Source of the DNA: Glaciimonas immobilis
Lineage (GTDB): Bacteria; Pseudomonadota; Gammaproteobacteria; Burkholderiales; Burkholderiaceae_D
Direction: 5' to 3'
DNA: 64,000 bases
NCBI RefSeq assembly: GCF_011947285.1
Contig: NZ_JAAOZT010000006.1
Coordinates: 434,001 to 498,000, forward strand
Positions 29,371-37,153 of the stretch are shown here, piece by piece (the first letter of the stretch is position 1; every line of letters starts with the position of its first letter). A program made the translations under genes and the position numbers. The notes beneath the pieces are model-generated. The model had not been told where the DNA came from. It saw only the letters and a list, made by a program, of their open reading frames with translations, and did no database searches.

Positions 29371-29443
29371 ACGGAAATGTCTCGCACCAGTTTATGTGGG
29401 GCGCAGAGTGCTTGTACAGTAATCTGAGGATGCGGAAAGAGAA

Positions 29444-29471
29444 AAGACAGGAGCGCATTAAGTCCTGTCTT
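29444..29471. terminator. Probable terminator between metE and the anti-sigma gene
   Basis: AAGACAGGA (29444-29452) pairs with TCCTGTCTT (29463-29471) around ten bases. On the minus strand a pyrimidine-rich TTCTCTTTCC tail follows; on the plus strand the tail is poor. It probably ends the sigma/anti-sigma transcript and may also affect metE. Confidence 0.5.
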
Positions 29472-29495
29472 AAATCTCTTCCTCGTTTGTTGATG

Positions 29496-30305
29496 TCACC
29501 CCGCTCGATTAATTTGCGTCTTCAATAGCGCTGCAAAGGTCGCTAAATCGCCTGAGGCTACGTCAGAGATGGCCCAATAGGTCATCCCTCCGGCCACCCA
29601 ATGTGCGAGATGATAGCCATCGCGACTCTCCGTGACTAGTGCTGCAGCGGGTTCATTACTCGGCCATACATACAAATTAATAGGATGTAACTGACGCCGG
29701 TAAATCAGCGCCGCCGCGGCATGCCCATTCAAATAGTCGAGCCGCCCGCCTATGAGCGGATAGCCTTGCAACCCAAGGTCAATCACAGGCGGAGAAAAAT
29801 TCAGCCTGCCGTTGAACCACGGTTTTACCGTGTGACGGTCGGTGGATACCACGTCAGATAGATGGTCTACTTGCAGCGAGCGCACGTGGCTGGAGATAAT
29901 TTCGTCGGTCAATCGATCTTGCGCCGAGGGCAGCGACAGAAACATGCCGATGCTCCAGAACAATGTGAGTAATCCAGCTAGCAATGCGCCCATGTTGAAT
30001 CGATTTACAGACTTTAATTTCCCACCGAAATTTTTCCAGAATTGCCATTGTCCAACTTGCGCTTTGGCAGGTGTTGGGCGATCTTTCGGTAAAGCATCAT
30101 TTATACGTTGGGCGAGATCAGCCGGCGCTGCATAGCGAAAAGCCGGCGCTTTAAGTTGCGCGCTGAGTTGACTTTGTTGCGCAAAATTTCGCTGACATTC
30201 GACGCAGTCGTTCAAGTGACGTGCAATCCGGATTGTCTCGGATACGCTTACCTCCTGATCAACGTAGGCAGGCAAGAGTTCAAGTACTTCCGCGTGTTCC
30301 ATCAT
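29496..30305 (-). CDS. Anti-sigma factor with zinc-finger (zf-HC2) domain, single-pass membrane protein
   Basis: 269 residues. The first 40 residues form an anti-sigma zinc-binding motif with HLNDCVEC. A transmembrane helix lies near the middle (about residues 102-125, MGALLAGLLTLFWSIGMFLSL), followed by a periplasmic domain. The start overlaps the stop of the upstream sigma factor gene (ATGA), so the two are made together in stoichiometric fashion. It should hold the partner ECF sigma factor at the membrane until a periplasmic signal arrives; the signal is unknown. Confidence 0.88.
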   Translation of the reverse strand: MMEHAEVLELLPAYVDQEVSVSETIRIARHLNDCVECQRNFAQQSQLSAQLKAPAFRYAAPADLAQRINDALPKDRPTPAKAQVGQWQFWKNFGGKLKSVNRFNMGALLAGLLTLFWSIGMFLSLPSAQDRLTDEIISSHVRSLQVDHLSDVVSTDRHTVKPWFNGRLNFSPPVIDLGLQGYPLIGGRLDYLNGHAAAALIYRRQLHPINLYVWPSNEPAAALVTESRDGYHLAHWVAGGMTYWAISDVASGDLATFAALLKTQINRAG

Positions 30306-30979
30306 ATCTCCCGCTGCATTGGTGTCGCCGTTATTGCTGTTGAGGGCGTTAGTGCATTTGACTTATTTGGTGTAATTGGTGCAATTAATCCCGTTGGACC
30401 TTTATCGCGTCCTTCATCCTTCGACACCTGATCAACAGGAAGTCCTTGTATTTTCTTTTGCAGCAACTCGCGACCACGACCCAGTCGCGACATCACTGTA
30501 CCCACTGGTATCCCAATGATGGTGGCGATTTGTTTATACGATAGTTCTTCTAGTTCGCGCAAAACCATGACTTCTCTGAACGCTAGCGGCAACGCTTTTA
30601 ATGCATGCAATAGTTGCCTTTGGCTATCTTTTTGCAACAAAATGCTTTCCGGATTATTGTCGCGTCTGGTGTCGTGCTCCTGCAACGCGGTAAAATTTTC
30701 GTCCTCGTCAATGTGATATTGCTCATCAAACGTAGTATTTTGGGTTTTATTTTGCTGATGCCAAGTATAGAAAGTGTTCCGCACGATAGTCAGCAACCAG
30801 GCGCGTCCATCCTCACCCACAAAGCTGTCAAAAAACGTAAATGCCCGAAGATAAGCCTCTTGCACAATGTCCTCTGCATCAGGACCGTTACGCGTGAGCC
30901 AGCGGGCCAAGTTAAATGCTGCGTTTAAATGCGGCATCACGATGGCCTGAAAACGTGCTTCTTTATGCGATTGCGTCAT
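30302..30979 (-). CDS. ECF RNA polymerase sigma factor
   Basis: 225 residues with region 2 (about 15-85; NGPDAEDIVQEAYLRAF, WLLTIVRNTFYTW) and region 4 (about 125-180; LPLAFREVMVLRELEELSYKQ, GIPVGTVMSRLGRGRELL). A polar C-terminal tail of about 45 residues rich in Pro, Thr and Ala follows, which is more than usual. It overlaps the anti-sigma gene. The divergent plus-strand genes for a phosphoesterase and a cupredoxin are likely targets, because a GGAATAAA-type -35 and a palindrome lie between (31088-31126); this is inference. Confidence 0.93.
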   Translation of the reverse strand: MTQSHKEARFQAIVMPHLNAAFNLARWLTRNGPDAEDIVQEAYLRAFTFFDSFVGEDGRAWLLTIVRNTFYTWHQQNKTQNTTFDEQYHIDEDENFTALQEHDTRRDNNPESILLQKDSQRQLLHALKALPLAFREVMVLRELEELSYKQIATIIGIPVGTVMSRLGRGRELLQKKIQGLPVDQVSKDEGRDKGPTGLIAPITPNKSNALTPSTAITATPMQREI

Positions 30980-31087
30980 GCGGAATTTCCTGTCTTCTCC
31001 TTGTCTTCTCTTAATAATACCGCTTGAGTCCTTATTTTATTCCCCAAATAGCAGAAAACATTTTTGTGTAAATATTCGCGGTAGGTG

Positions 31088-31126
31088 GGAATAAAGATTG
31101 TCTGATTTCGGTAAATATCTTTACCG
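31088..31126 (+). promoter_or_regulatory. Candidate ECF promoter element and palindrome
   Basis: GGAATAAA (31088-31095) resembles ECF -35 elements. Downstream, CGGTAAA-TATC-TTTACCG (31109-31126) is a perfect 7-bp inverted repeat covering the expected -10 position. It lies between the divergent sigma factor and phosphoesterase genes. Confidence 0.4.
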
Positions 31127-31167
31127 GTCACATGATCGGCGATTATTAAAAGACCGGAGACACTCTC

Positions 31168-32067
31168 ATGACTACGCAACTAAATCGACGTGGCTTTATC
31201 CGCCTTGCAGGATTGGGCGGGGTGGTGTTTGCTTCTGGCTTGAGCGGTTGGGCTAGCGCCGCAAATAATGCCGGCAATGCAGCCAGCGATTTCTTTTTTG
31301 TGCAAATGTCGGATTCACATTGGGGCTTTGAAGGCGCGCCCAATCCCGATGCGCGCGTCACCTTGCCAAAGGCGGTGGCTGCCGTTAACGCGCTTGAACA
31401 GGTGCCGGATTTTATTGTATTTACAGGTGACCTGACGCATACCACTGACGACCCGCAAGAGCGCCGCAAGCGACTGTCAGAGTTTAAGCAGATCGTGGAA
31501 AAGCTAAACGTGAAACAAGTATATTTTATGCCGGGCGAACACGATGCGGGACTGGATCAGGGTGCCGCTTATCAGGAATATTTTGGTAAAACACATTACA
31601 CATTCGATCATAAAGGCGTGCATTTTATTGTGCTCGATAACGTCTCCGATCCGGGGGCAAGCATTGGTGACGAGCAGTTAAGCTGGCTCGCGGCCGATCT
31701 GGATAAGCTTGCACCCGACGCACGGATCGTGGTCTTTGCGCATCGGCCATTATTCGATCTTTATCCACAATGGGATTGGGCCACCCGGGATGGTGCCAAG
31801 GCGATAGCGCTATTGATGCCGCATACCAATGTGACGGTATTTTACGGCCATATACATCAGGAGAATCATCACATGACCGGGCATATCGCCCACCATTCCG
31901 CCAAGTCGCTGATCTTCGCTTTACCGGCACCAGGATCGCAGCCTAAGCGCGCACCGCTGCCTTGGGACAGTACACAACCTTATCGCGGTCTGGGATTTCG
32001 CGCGATTGCAGCAGTTCAAAAAAACTCCGCGCCTACATTAACCGAATTCCCTGTGTCGAAAGGATGA
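31168..32067 (+). CDS. Tat-exported metallophosphoesterase
   Basis: 299 residues with a twin-arginine signal (LNRRGFIRLAGLGG) and a hydrophobic stretch ending near residue 35. The calcineurin-like metal site is complete: QMSDSHWG, FTGDLTH, MPGEHD (in place of the usual GNHD), FAHRPLF and YGHIHQE. It should hydrolyse a phosphate ester in the periplasm; the substrate is unknown. Its stop overlaps the possible first start of the cupredoxin gene, so the two form an operon divergent from the ECF sigma/anti-sigma pair. The Glu in place of Asn in GEHD may alter chemistry. Confidence 0.88.
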   Translation: MTTQLNRRGFIRLAGLGGVVFASGLSGWASAANNAGNAASDFFFVQMSDSHWGFEGAPNPDARVTLPKAVAAVNALEQVPDFIVFTGDLTHTTDDPQERRKRLSEFKQIVEKLNVKQVYFMPGEHDAGLDQGAAYQEYFGKTHYTFDHKGVHFIVLDNVSDPGASIGDEQLSWLAADLDKLAPDARIVVFAHRPLFDLYPQWDWATRDGAKAIALLMPHTNVTVFYGHIHQENHHMTGHIAHHSAKSLIFALPAPGSQPKRAPLPWDSTQPYRGLGFRAIAAVQKNSAPTLTEFPVSKG

Positions 32068-32069
32068 TC

Positions 32070-32450
32070 ATGCATTTAAATTCGAAACGTCGCCGGTTTT
32101 TGAAAGGTGCTGCAGGTGTGGGGGCGAGTGTCATTTTCGGCGCCACCATCACAAAAGGTGCTGTGGGGCAGCCTCAAGAAATGACGGTAAAAATCATTGC
32201 GAGTCGATTTACCTATACACCGAATCGCATCCATTTGAAGCAAGGGCAGTCGGTCGTCTTAGTGTTCACGAGCGCGGATATGCCAATGGGATTTAATGCC
32301 CCCGATTTTGGTATTCGTACCGATATCTTTCCTGGGAAAGAATCCCGCATACGTTTCACGCCAGATAAGGTTGGCGAGTTTGTTTTTCATTGCGACCTGT
32401 TTTGTGGGTCCGGGCACGAGGATATGACCGGCACGCTCGTGGTCACGTAA
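32070..32450 (+). CDS. Periplasmic cupredoxin-domain protein with CuA-like ligand motif
   Basis: 126 residues from the ATG at 32070, which has AAAGGA six bases upstream; an ATG at 32064 overlapping the previous stop is also possible. A Tat-like signal (SKRRRFLKGAAG) precedes a cupredoxin fold. The C-terminal loop reads FHCDLFCGSGHEDM, giving the Cys-x3-Cys-x3-His-x2-Met spacing of the CuA centre in cytochrome oxidase subunit II and nitrous oxide reductase, rather than the single Cys of blue copper proteins. An upstream His expected as further ligand is less clear. It lies in an operon with the phosphoesterase. The function may be copper handling or electron transfer; I cannot tell which. Confidence 0.85.
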   Translation: MHLNSKRRRFLKGAAGVGASVIFGATITKGAVGQPQEMTVKIIASRFTYTPNRIHLKQGQSVVLVFTSADMPMGFNAPDFGIRTDIFPGKESRIRFTPDKVGEFVFHCDLFCGSGHEDMTGTLVVT

Positions 32451-32509
32451 GGGTTTTTATGCACCGACGTCTTAATCGCCGGGCACATCGGCAACATGAT
32501 CCGGTCAAA

Positions 32510-33040
32510 TTAAGGAAGCGGAAAAATTAAACAGGTTGTCGTCGCGTGGGCGTATATTTTGCCGTCAACGTCGACGATACTTGCTTCGGAGATGCCGACT
32601 TGTTTGCCCACCTGAATTACTTTTCCGATGGCGCGTACCGGACCGGTTTTTTCGGTCAATGCGCGGATCAGGTTGACCTTCAACTCTAGAGTCGTATAGC
32701 CGCTGCCTTTTGGCAGCATTGAATGCACCGCGCTGCCCAGTGCAGAGTCAAGGAGGGTGCAAAAATACCCGCCGTGAACGCTGCCCAAAGTGTTGTAGTG
32801 CTTCCGTCCCGGTGTGCCCTGAAACACAATCCTGCCGGGTTCACCTTCCACAGGAACGAAATCCAGCGTATCGCCGATGAGCAGTGATGGTAATTTTCCT
32901 TCCCATATGTCCTGCAAAAATTCTATTCCACTACGTTCTTTCAGCTGCGCTAGCGTGGCAATCCCGGGCGCGGCGAGTCGCGCGCGTACGGTTGCCTCTT
33001 GCGCCTTCCATAGCGCTAAAGTTTCTTCGCGACTGATCAT
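32510..33040 (-). CDS. PaaI family thioesterase (hotdog fold)
   Basis: 176 residues with the hotdog thioesterase signature NTLGSVHGGYFCTLLDSALG and the following GSGYTTLELKVNLIRALT strand pattern of the PaaI/YigI group. It probably hydrolyses an acyl-CoA, substrate unknown. An N-terminal helical extension of about 50 residues (EETLALWKAQEATVRARLAA) precedes the domain. Convergent with the cupredoxin gene, no operon partner. Confidence 0.85.
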   Translation of the reverse strand: MISREETLALWKAQEATVRARLAAPGIATLAQLKERSGIEFLQDIWEGKLPSLLIGDTLDFVPVEGEPGRIVFQGTPGRKHYNTLGSVHGGYFCTLLDSALGSAVHSMLPKGSGYTTLELKVNLIRALTEKTGPVRAIGKVIQVGKQVGISEASIVDVDGKIYAHATTTCLIFPLP

Positions 33041-33249
33041 TTGTATCCTTAAATTTTATATAAAAAGCGGTGAGGGAAAGTGGAATCAAAATAAAGCAGC
33101 GGCTAACCAGACGAAAAAAGTACGCTGGTCGCGTCGATGATTATGCCTTGATGGTTTTGTGCGTATTAAGGATAGTAAGAAATCGGTTGTAGTGTCCTGA
33201 CGCGCATCGCAGGATTCTATCAGAGAGCCTGGTTGACGATCCGTCGTCA
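33041..33249. other. Upstream region of the thioesterase gene
   Basis: About 210 bp between the thioesterase start and the palindromic operator. No open frame or hairpin is supported; it should hold the thioesterase promoter. Confidence 0.4.
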
Positions 33250-33292
33250 AATTGCAACTGAGTTGCATTATTTATGCAACTCAGTTGCAATT
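33250..33292. promoter_or_regulatory. Double palindromic operator, nested inverted repeats
   Basis: Two copies of the 15-base palindrome TGCAACT-N-AGTTGCA stand side by side and also mirror each other, giving a 19-bp perfect arm pair (33250-33268 with 33274-33292) around five bases. Two dimeric regulator sites are the simplest reading. The half-site style resembles what I recall for zinc regulators (Zur) in betaproteobacteria, but this is from memory. It lies four bases before a candidate -35 and upstream of the receptor operon. Confidence 0.8.
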
Positions 33293-33295
33293 ATG

Positions 33296-33324
33296 TTGAT
33301 CGAATGTTCAGACACCTCTACACT
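33296..33324 (+). promoter_or_regulatory. Candidate sigma-70 promoter next to the double operator
   Basis: TTGATC (33296-33301), 17-base spacer, TACACT (33319-33324). It begins four bases after the double palindrome, so a bound regulator would touch RNA polymerase. It would drive the small membrane protein and receptor genes. Confidence 0.45.
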
Positions 33325-33418
33325 AGGTGACCTTGCGGTTCGGTTGGTTATGCGGCGTTTCTCGTCACGGTACTGCTAATTTAGCTTTATTTATTATCTC
33401 CCCCACGGTGATATCTAT

Positions 33419-33553
33419 ATGTACGACCCTTTATTTCTCATGCTGGCATTCTTGCAGGTGTCGTTTAGTCGATATGTGAGCGGCTATGCAAACATCTTGG
33501 TGCAAGATGTTTGCGATAAAAGCACGAAATTATCGGGTGCACCATGCAGTTGA
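33419..33553 (+). CDS. Possible 44-residue leader peptide
   Basis: An ATG at 33419 opens a 44-codon frame that ends ten bases inside the next gene (stop 33551-33553, next start 33544). A weak GGTGA precedes it. Its second half spans a perfect 12-bp hairpin (33488-33514). Translational coupling is possible, but the peptide matches nothing I recognise and could be chance. Confidence 0.25.
   Translation: MYDPLFLMLAFLQVSFSRYVSGYANILVQDVCDKSTKLSGAPCS
33488..33514 (+). other. Perfect 12-bp hairpin before the small membrane protein gene
   Basis: GCAAACATCTTG (33488-33499) pairs with CAAGATGTTTGC (33503-33514) around GTG. It ends 29 bases before the ATG at 33544 and lacks a T tract, so it is more likely a leader RNA structure or an operator than a terminator. 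Confidence 0.6.
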
Positions 33554-33915
33554 TCGTACAGAATGACTTCCACGTTCGGCGAAGAATTGGAACGCGTTTC
33601 TATCAAATAGCGTTGCGGTGCGCGATGGCGATACTCTTCGTGCAAATGATTGGCATGGCTTTCCATCATCATGACCTATTGAAAGAATCGGCGGAGTGCG
33701 CCAGTTGTGATCTTGCTGCGCATGTTCCTGCCCCGCCTTCGTTGTTACCGATAGCGGTGATGGTACCGATCCTGGTTTTTGCTTATTACCTGTTACAGGT
33801 CCGAATTTATTTCTCTGCCCGGGTAGGCGCTGGTTACCTCAAGCCGCATTCGCATGCGCCACCGTTTTATCTTCGCGATAAACGCCCATCCCTATTTGAT
33901 GCAGTTTGGCGATGA
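33544..33915 (+). CDS. Small membrane protein, DUF2946-like
   Basis: 123 residues. An N-terminal hydrophobic helix (about 22-42) leads into a short metal-ligand-rich loop, FHHHDLLKESAECASCDLAA with three adjacent His and a Cys-x2-Cys, then a second hydrophobic segment (about 67-88). The pattern recalls small DUF2946-type proteins found beside TonB receptors and metal genes; the assignment is tentative. It ends just before the receptor gene at 33963 and sits downstream of the double palindrome, so metal-regulated uptake is a reasonable guess. Confidence 0.6.
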   Translation: MQLIVQNDFHVRRRIGTRFYQIALRCAMAILFVQMIGMAFHHHDLLKESAECASCDLAAHVPAPPSLLPIAVMVPILVFAYYLLQVRIYFSARVGAGYLKPHSHAPPFYLRDKRPSLFDAVWR

Positions 33916-33962
33916 TAGCCCGGTCACCGTCCGGATTAGTTCGGTCCTCTTGGAGTTTAAGA

Positions 33963-36329
33963 ATGAATACACGCTTGTTAAGGCTTAGCGCGCTGGTTGC
34001 GCTTGCCACCAGTTTTTCCACCACCGTTGCCTACGCACAAATCGCGCAGGTTTTGCCTCAACAGATCAGAGGTGCGATTCGCGATGCTTTAGGTCGTCCA
34101 TTATCGGATGCAAAGGTCGATTTGAGCGATGCAGTGGGCCACACGGTGGCGACGACCACCAGCGACAAGCAGGGCCAGTTTGTTTTTCCTGGCGTTAAAC
34201 CCGGCAACTATGCCGTTAACGTTGATAAACCGTCTTTTGCATCGGAGAAAAAAACAGTCACTGTCGCCGAAAATTCGGTGAATCCGCTGGTTGCTGTGAC
34301 GTTAACAAACGCCGAGACACTCGATCAGATTGTGGTGACGAGTGAGCGGCTTGATCGCGCCAGAAACGGTATTTCTGTAGAGACTGGCAGCAGTATTTAT
34401 CGTATTGGCGCTAAAGACATCGCAGCGCTGCCGCAGGGGGAAAGTACACCGTTTAATGAAGTGCTTTTGCGCGCCCCAGGCGTGGCCCAGGACTCTCACG
34501 GTCAATTACATGTGCGCGGCGATCATGCTAACCTGCAATACAGGTTAAACGGAATATTGTTGCCGGAGAGTATTTCCGGATTCGGCCAAACGCTTGATAC
34601 CCGCTTTGTCGATAGCGTGAATCTGCTTACCGGCGCGCTGCCTGCGCAGTACGGTTATCGTACCGCCGGTGTCGTCGATATTCATACTAAAACCGGTCAA
34701 GTAGCAAATGGCGGCAACATCGGAGTCGAGTTCGGCAGCAATAATGCGCGGCAAATCAGCGGCGATGTGAGTGGTTCGCACGATGGATTTAGCTATTACA
34801 TCAACGGTTCGTTTGATGCCAACAATCTTGGTATAGAAAACCCGACCGGCACCTCGACCGCCTTGCATGACCGCACATTGCAAAATAAAGCATTTAGTTA
34901 TTTTTCGTATTTGCTCAATCCTGACACCCGGGTAAGTCTGATCCTGGGCACATCCGACGGGCGTTTTCAGATTCCGAATATTGCAGGAAAAACACCCAGC
35001 TTTCAGCTTGATGGGGTTACGAACTATCCCTCCGCAGGCCTGAATGAACGCCAGCGGGAAACCAATCGTTACGGCATTCTTGCGGTGCAGGGCGTGATAG
35101 GCAACGATATTGATTACCAGGTCGCCGCGTTTAGTCGTTACACCAAAGTGCTGTTTGAACCTGATATGGTTGGAGATCTGCTTTATACGGGCGTGGCCTC
35201 GCGGGTGTTGCGGACCGGATTGGCAAATGGTTTGCAGACTGATGGCAGCTATCGTCTGAATGATACCCACACGATTCGGGCGGGCGTTTCTTACACCCGT
35301 GAAAGTCTCAAAAATAGCAATGATTCCTTAACGTTTACTGCGGATACCAACGGCAATCAAACCAGCATGCAACCATTCTCTATCAACGATCAAGGGCAAA
35401 AGACGACCAACCAGACTGGTATCTATTTGCAGGACGAGTGGAAGCTGAATGACCAGTTCACGGTTAATTACGGCGCGCGCATGGATTGGTTAAATGCGTA
35501 TGTGTCGGCCAGCCAATTTAGTCCACGCGTTGGTGTGGTGTATCAGATGACGCCGCGCACTACCTTTCATGCCGGCTATGCAAAATACTTTACGCCTCCC
35601 ACCAGTGAGTTGATTGCAGCGACGACAGTAGGCAGCTTTAATGGCACCACCAATGCCGCCGCGACCAGTCGGAACGACCCGGTGCAGGCCGAAAGCGCCG
35701 ACTATTTTGATCTTGGCGTTGTGCATCAGCTGACGCCACATTTGACGATCGGCCTGGATGGTTACTACAAAAAAGTTAAAAGCATGCTTGACGAAGGCCA
35801 GTTTGGTTCGGCTTTATTGTTTACCCCGTTTAATTACGCGCAAGGTAAGGTGTATGGTCTGGAACTGACTGTGAACTACCGGAACGATAATCTCGGCGCC
35901 TACCTGAACATAGCGCGCTCTACGGCCTTGGGGAAAACGATTACTTCCAGCCAGTACAATTTTGGGCAGAGTAGTTTGGACTATATTGCTAGCCATTGGG
36001 TGCATCTGGATCATGATCAAAGTGTGACCGCCTCAACGGGTGTTTCTTATCTCTGGCAAGGCACGACGTACAGCGCCGATGCGCTGTTCGGTAGCGGGCT
36101 GCGTAGCGGGTTCGCCAATACCCAGCATTTGCCGTCCTACACCGAAGTCAATATGGGCGTTAGTCATACCTTTAATGCCTCGGCCATCGGTAAAGTCACC
36201 GCGCGGCTAAGCATGATTAATGTCTTTGACCGGGTCTATCAAATACGCGACGGTTCGGGCATTGGTGTCGGTGCGCCGCAGTTTGGGCAGCGCCGCGGTA
36301 TGTATGTGGCGATGTCGACAGCGTTTTAA
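33963..36329 (+). CDS. TonB-dependent outer membrane receptor with carboxypeptidase regulatory-like N-domain
   Basis: 788 residues from the ATG at 33963, which has a GGAG site; an earlier frame start at 33906 overlaps the previous gene. A signal peptide ends near AYA-QIAQ. Residues about 35-105 form a carboxypeptidase regulatory-like (CarboxypepD_reg) beta-sandwich (GAIRDALGRPLSDAKVDL, FVFPGVKPGNYAV), then a plug domain (NEVLLRAPGVAQDSHGQLHVRG) and a 22-strand-type barrel ending in the C-terminal Phe. The ligand is unknown. Operator context and the His/Cys-rich neighbour suggest a metal or metallophore. No TonB or ExbBD is adjacent; a tonB set lies at 48254-50036. Confidence 0.88.
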   Translation: MNTRLLRLSALVALATSFSTTVAYAQIAQVLPQQIRGAIRDALGRPLSDAKVDLSDAVGHTVATTTSDKQGQFVFPGVKPGNYAVNVDKPSFASEKKTVTVAENSVNPLVAVTLTNAETLDQIVVTSERLDRARNGISVETGSSIYRIGAKDIAALPQGESTPFNEVLLRAPGVAQDSHGQLHVRGDHANLQYRLNGILLPESISGFGQTLDTRFVDSVNLLTGALPAQYGYRTAGVVDIHTKTGQVANGGNIGVEFGSNNARQISGDVSGSHDGFSYYINGSFDANNLGIENPTGTSTALHDRTLQNKAFSYFSYLLNPDTRVSLILGTSDGRFQIPNIAGKTPSFQLDGVTNYPSAGLNERQRETNRYGILAVQGVIGNDIDYQVAAFSRYTKVLFEPDMVGDLLYTGVASRVLRTGLANGLQTDGSYRLNDTHTIRAGVSYTRESLKNSNDSLTFTADTNGNQTSMQPFSINDQGQKTTNQTGIYLQDEWKLNDQFTVNYGARMDWLNAYVSASQFSPRVGVVYQMTPRTTFHAGYAKYFTPPTSELIAATTVGSFNGTTNAAATSRNDPVQAESADYFDLGVVHQLTPHLTIGLDGYYKKVKSMLDEGQFGSALLFTPFNYAQGKVYGLELTVNYRNDNLGAYLNIARSTALGKTITSSQYNFGQSSLDYIASHWVHLDHDQSVTASTGVSYLWQGTTYSADALFGSGLRSGFANTQHLPSYTEVNMGVSHTFNASAIGKVTARLSMINVFDRVYQIRDGSGIGVGAPQFGQRRGMYVAMSTAF

Positions 36330-36336
36330 TGATGGC

Positions 36337-36360
36337 GAGCGAGGATGTCGGTCCTCGCTC
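36337..36360 (+). terminator. Hairpin after the receptor gene, probable terminator
   Basis: GAGCGAGGA (36337-36345) pairs with TCCTCGCTC (36352-36360) around six bases, eight bases after the stop. The tail TTAACTGTTC is only moderately T-rich. Confidence 0.5.
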
Positions 36361-36466
36361 TTAACTGTTCTCCGGAAGCGCTGCGTTTGGGGTGACCAAA
36401 AAACGTTGGCGCTATCAGTTGCCGTAGATGTAAGGGAGGAGATTGTCCTTATTACGACTACCGGAG

Positions 36467-37147
36467 TTATGATCCGCGGTTTGCGGCCGCAATCCTACCG
36501 TCCCGAACCTCAAAAACTGCCTCCCCCAATACGGTAACGTCCGCGGGATCATGGGTGATGACTAGCATTGGCACATCCAGTTGCTGTTGCAACGTGCTCA
36601 ACTCTTTACGCATACGATCACGTAGTGCGGGATCAAGTGCAGAAAAAGGTTCATCGAGCAGTAGTATATCCGGCTCCAGCACCAGTGCACGGGCCAGAGC
36701 GACGCGCTGGCGCTGACCGCCGGATAGCTGATGCGGATAGCTTTTTGCAGTGGTGTTTAACTCAAACAGCTTTAACCATTTTTGTACCGCAGGATGATTA
36801 TTTGCCTTGCGTGGATTTAACCAACCTGCCTGTAACCCAAATGCGATATTTTGCGCCACGGTCAAATGTGGGAACAGGGCGTAATCCTGAAACAGGTACG
36901 CTACGTTGCGCTGCTGGGGAGGCAAATTAATGCCTTGTTCATGGTCATATAGTGCGCGCTGATTGATGCGGATCAGGCCCTGATCGGGCGCGAGTAAACC
37001 AGCGATGGCGAGTAGCGTTAAGCTTTTTCCGGCACCGGAAGGGCCAAACAAAACGATGCGTTTGCTGTCCGACGTGAAGTCGATGTCCAGTTGAAAACTG
37101 CGGTCATCGGCTTGCAATTGCTTTCGGATTTGAACTTGAATTATCAT
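36467..37147 (-). CDS. modC: Molybdate ABC transporter ATP-binding protein
   Basis: 226 residues with Walker A GPSGAGKS (residues 35-42), signature LSGGQRQRVALARAL, Walker B DILLLDEPFSALD and the switch His in ITHDP. It lies six bases after modB, so modABC form an operon. Standard ModC has about 350 residues with a C-terminal TOBE/Mop domain that binds molybdate; this one ends right after the ATPase core, so regulation by substrate at that domain is absent. The short form might still be functional. Confidence 0.9.
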   Translation of the reverse strand: MIIQVQIRKQLQADDRSFQLDIDFTSDSKRIVLFGPSGAGKSLTLLAIAGLLAPDQGLIRINQRALYDHEQGINLPPQQRNVAYLFQDYALFPHLTVAQNIAFGLQAGWLNPRKANNHPAVQKWLKLFELNTTAKSYPHQLSGGQRQRVALARALVLEPDILLLDEPFSALDPALRDRMRKELSTLQQQLDVPMLVITHDPADVTVLGEAVFEVRDGRIAAANRGS

Positions 37148-37153
37148 GGATTT

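Noticed and set aside
33250-33292. Reading the double palindrome as a terminator
   Set aside because: No T tract follows and each arm is itself a palindrome, which fits paired operator sites much better.
34545-35270. 241-codon minus-strand frame inside the TonB receptor
   Set aside because: Antisense shadow of a well supported gene with no family match.
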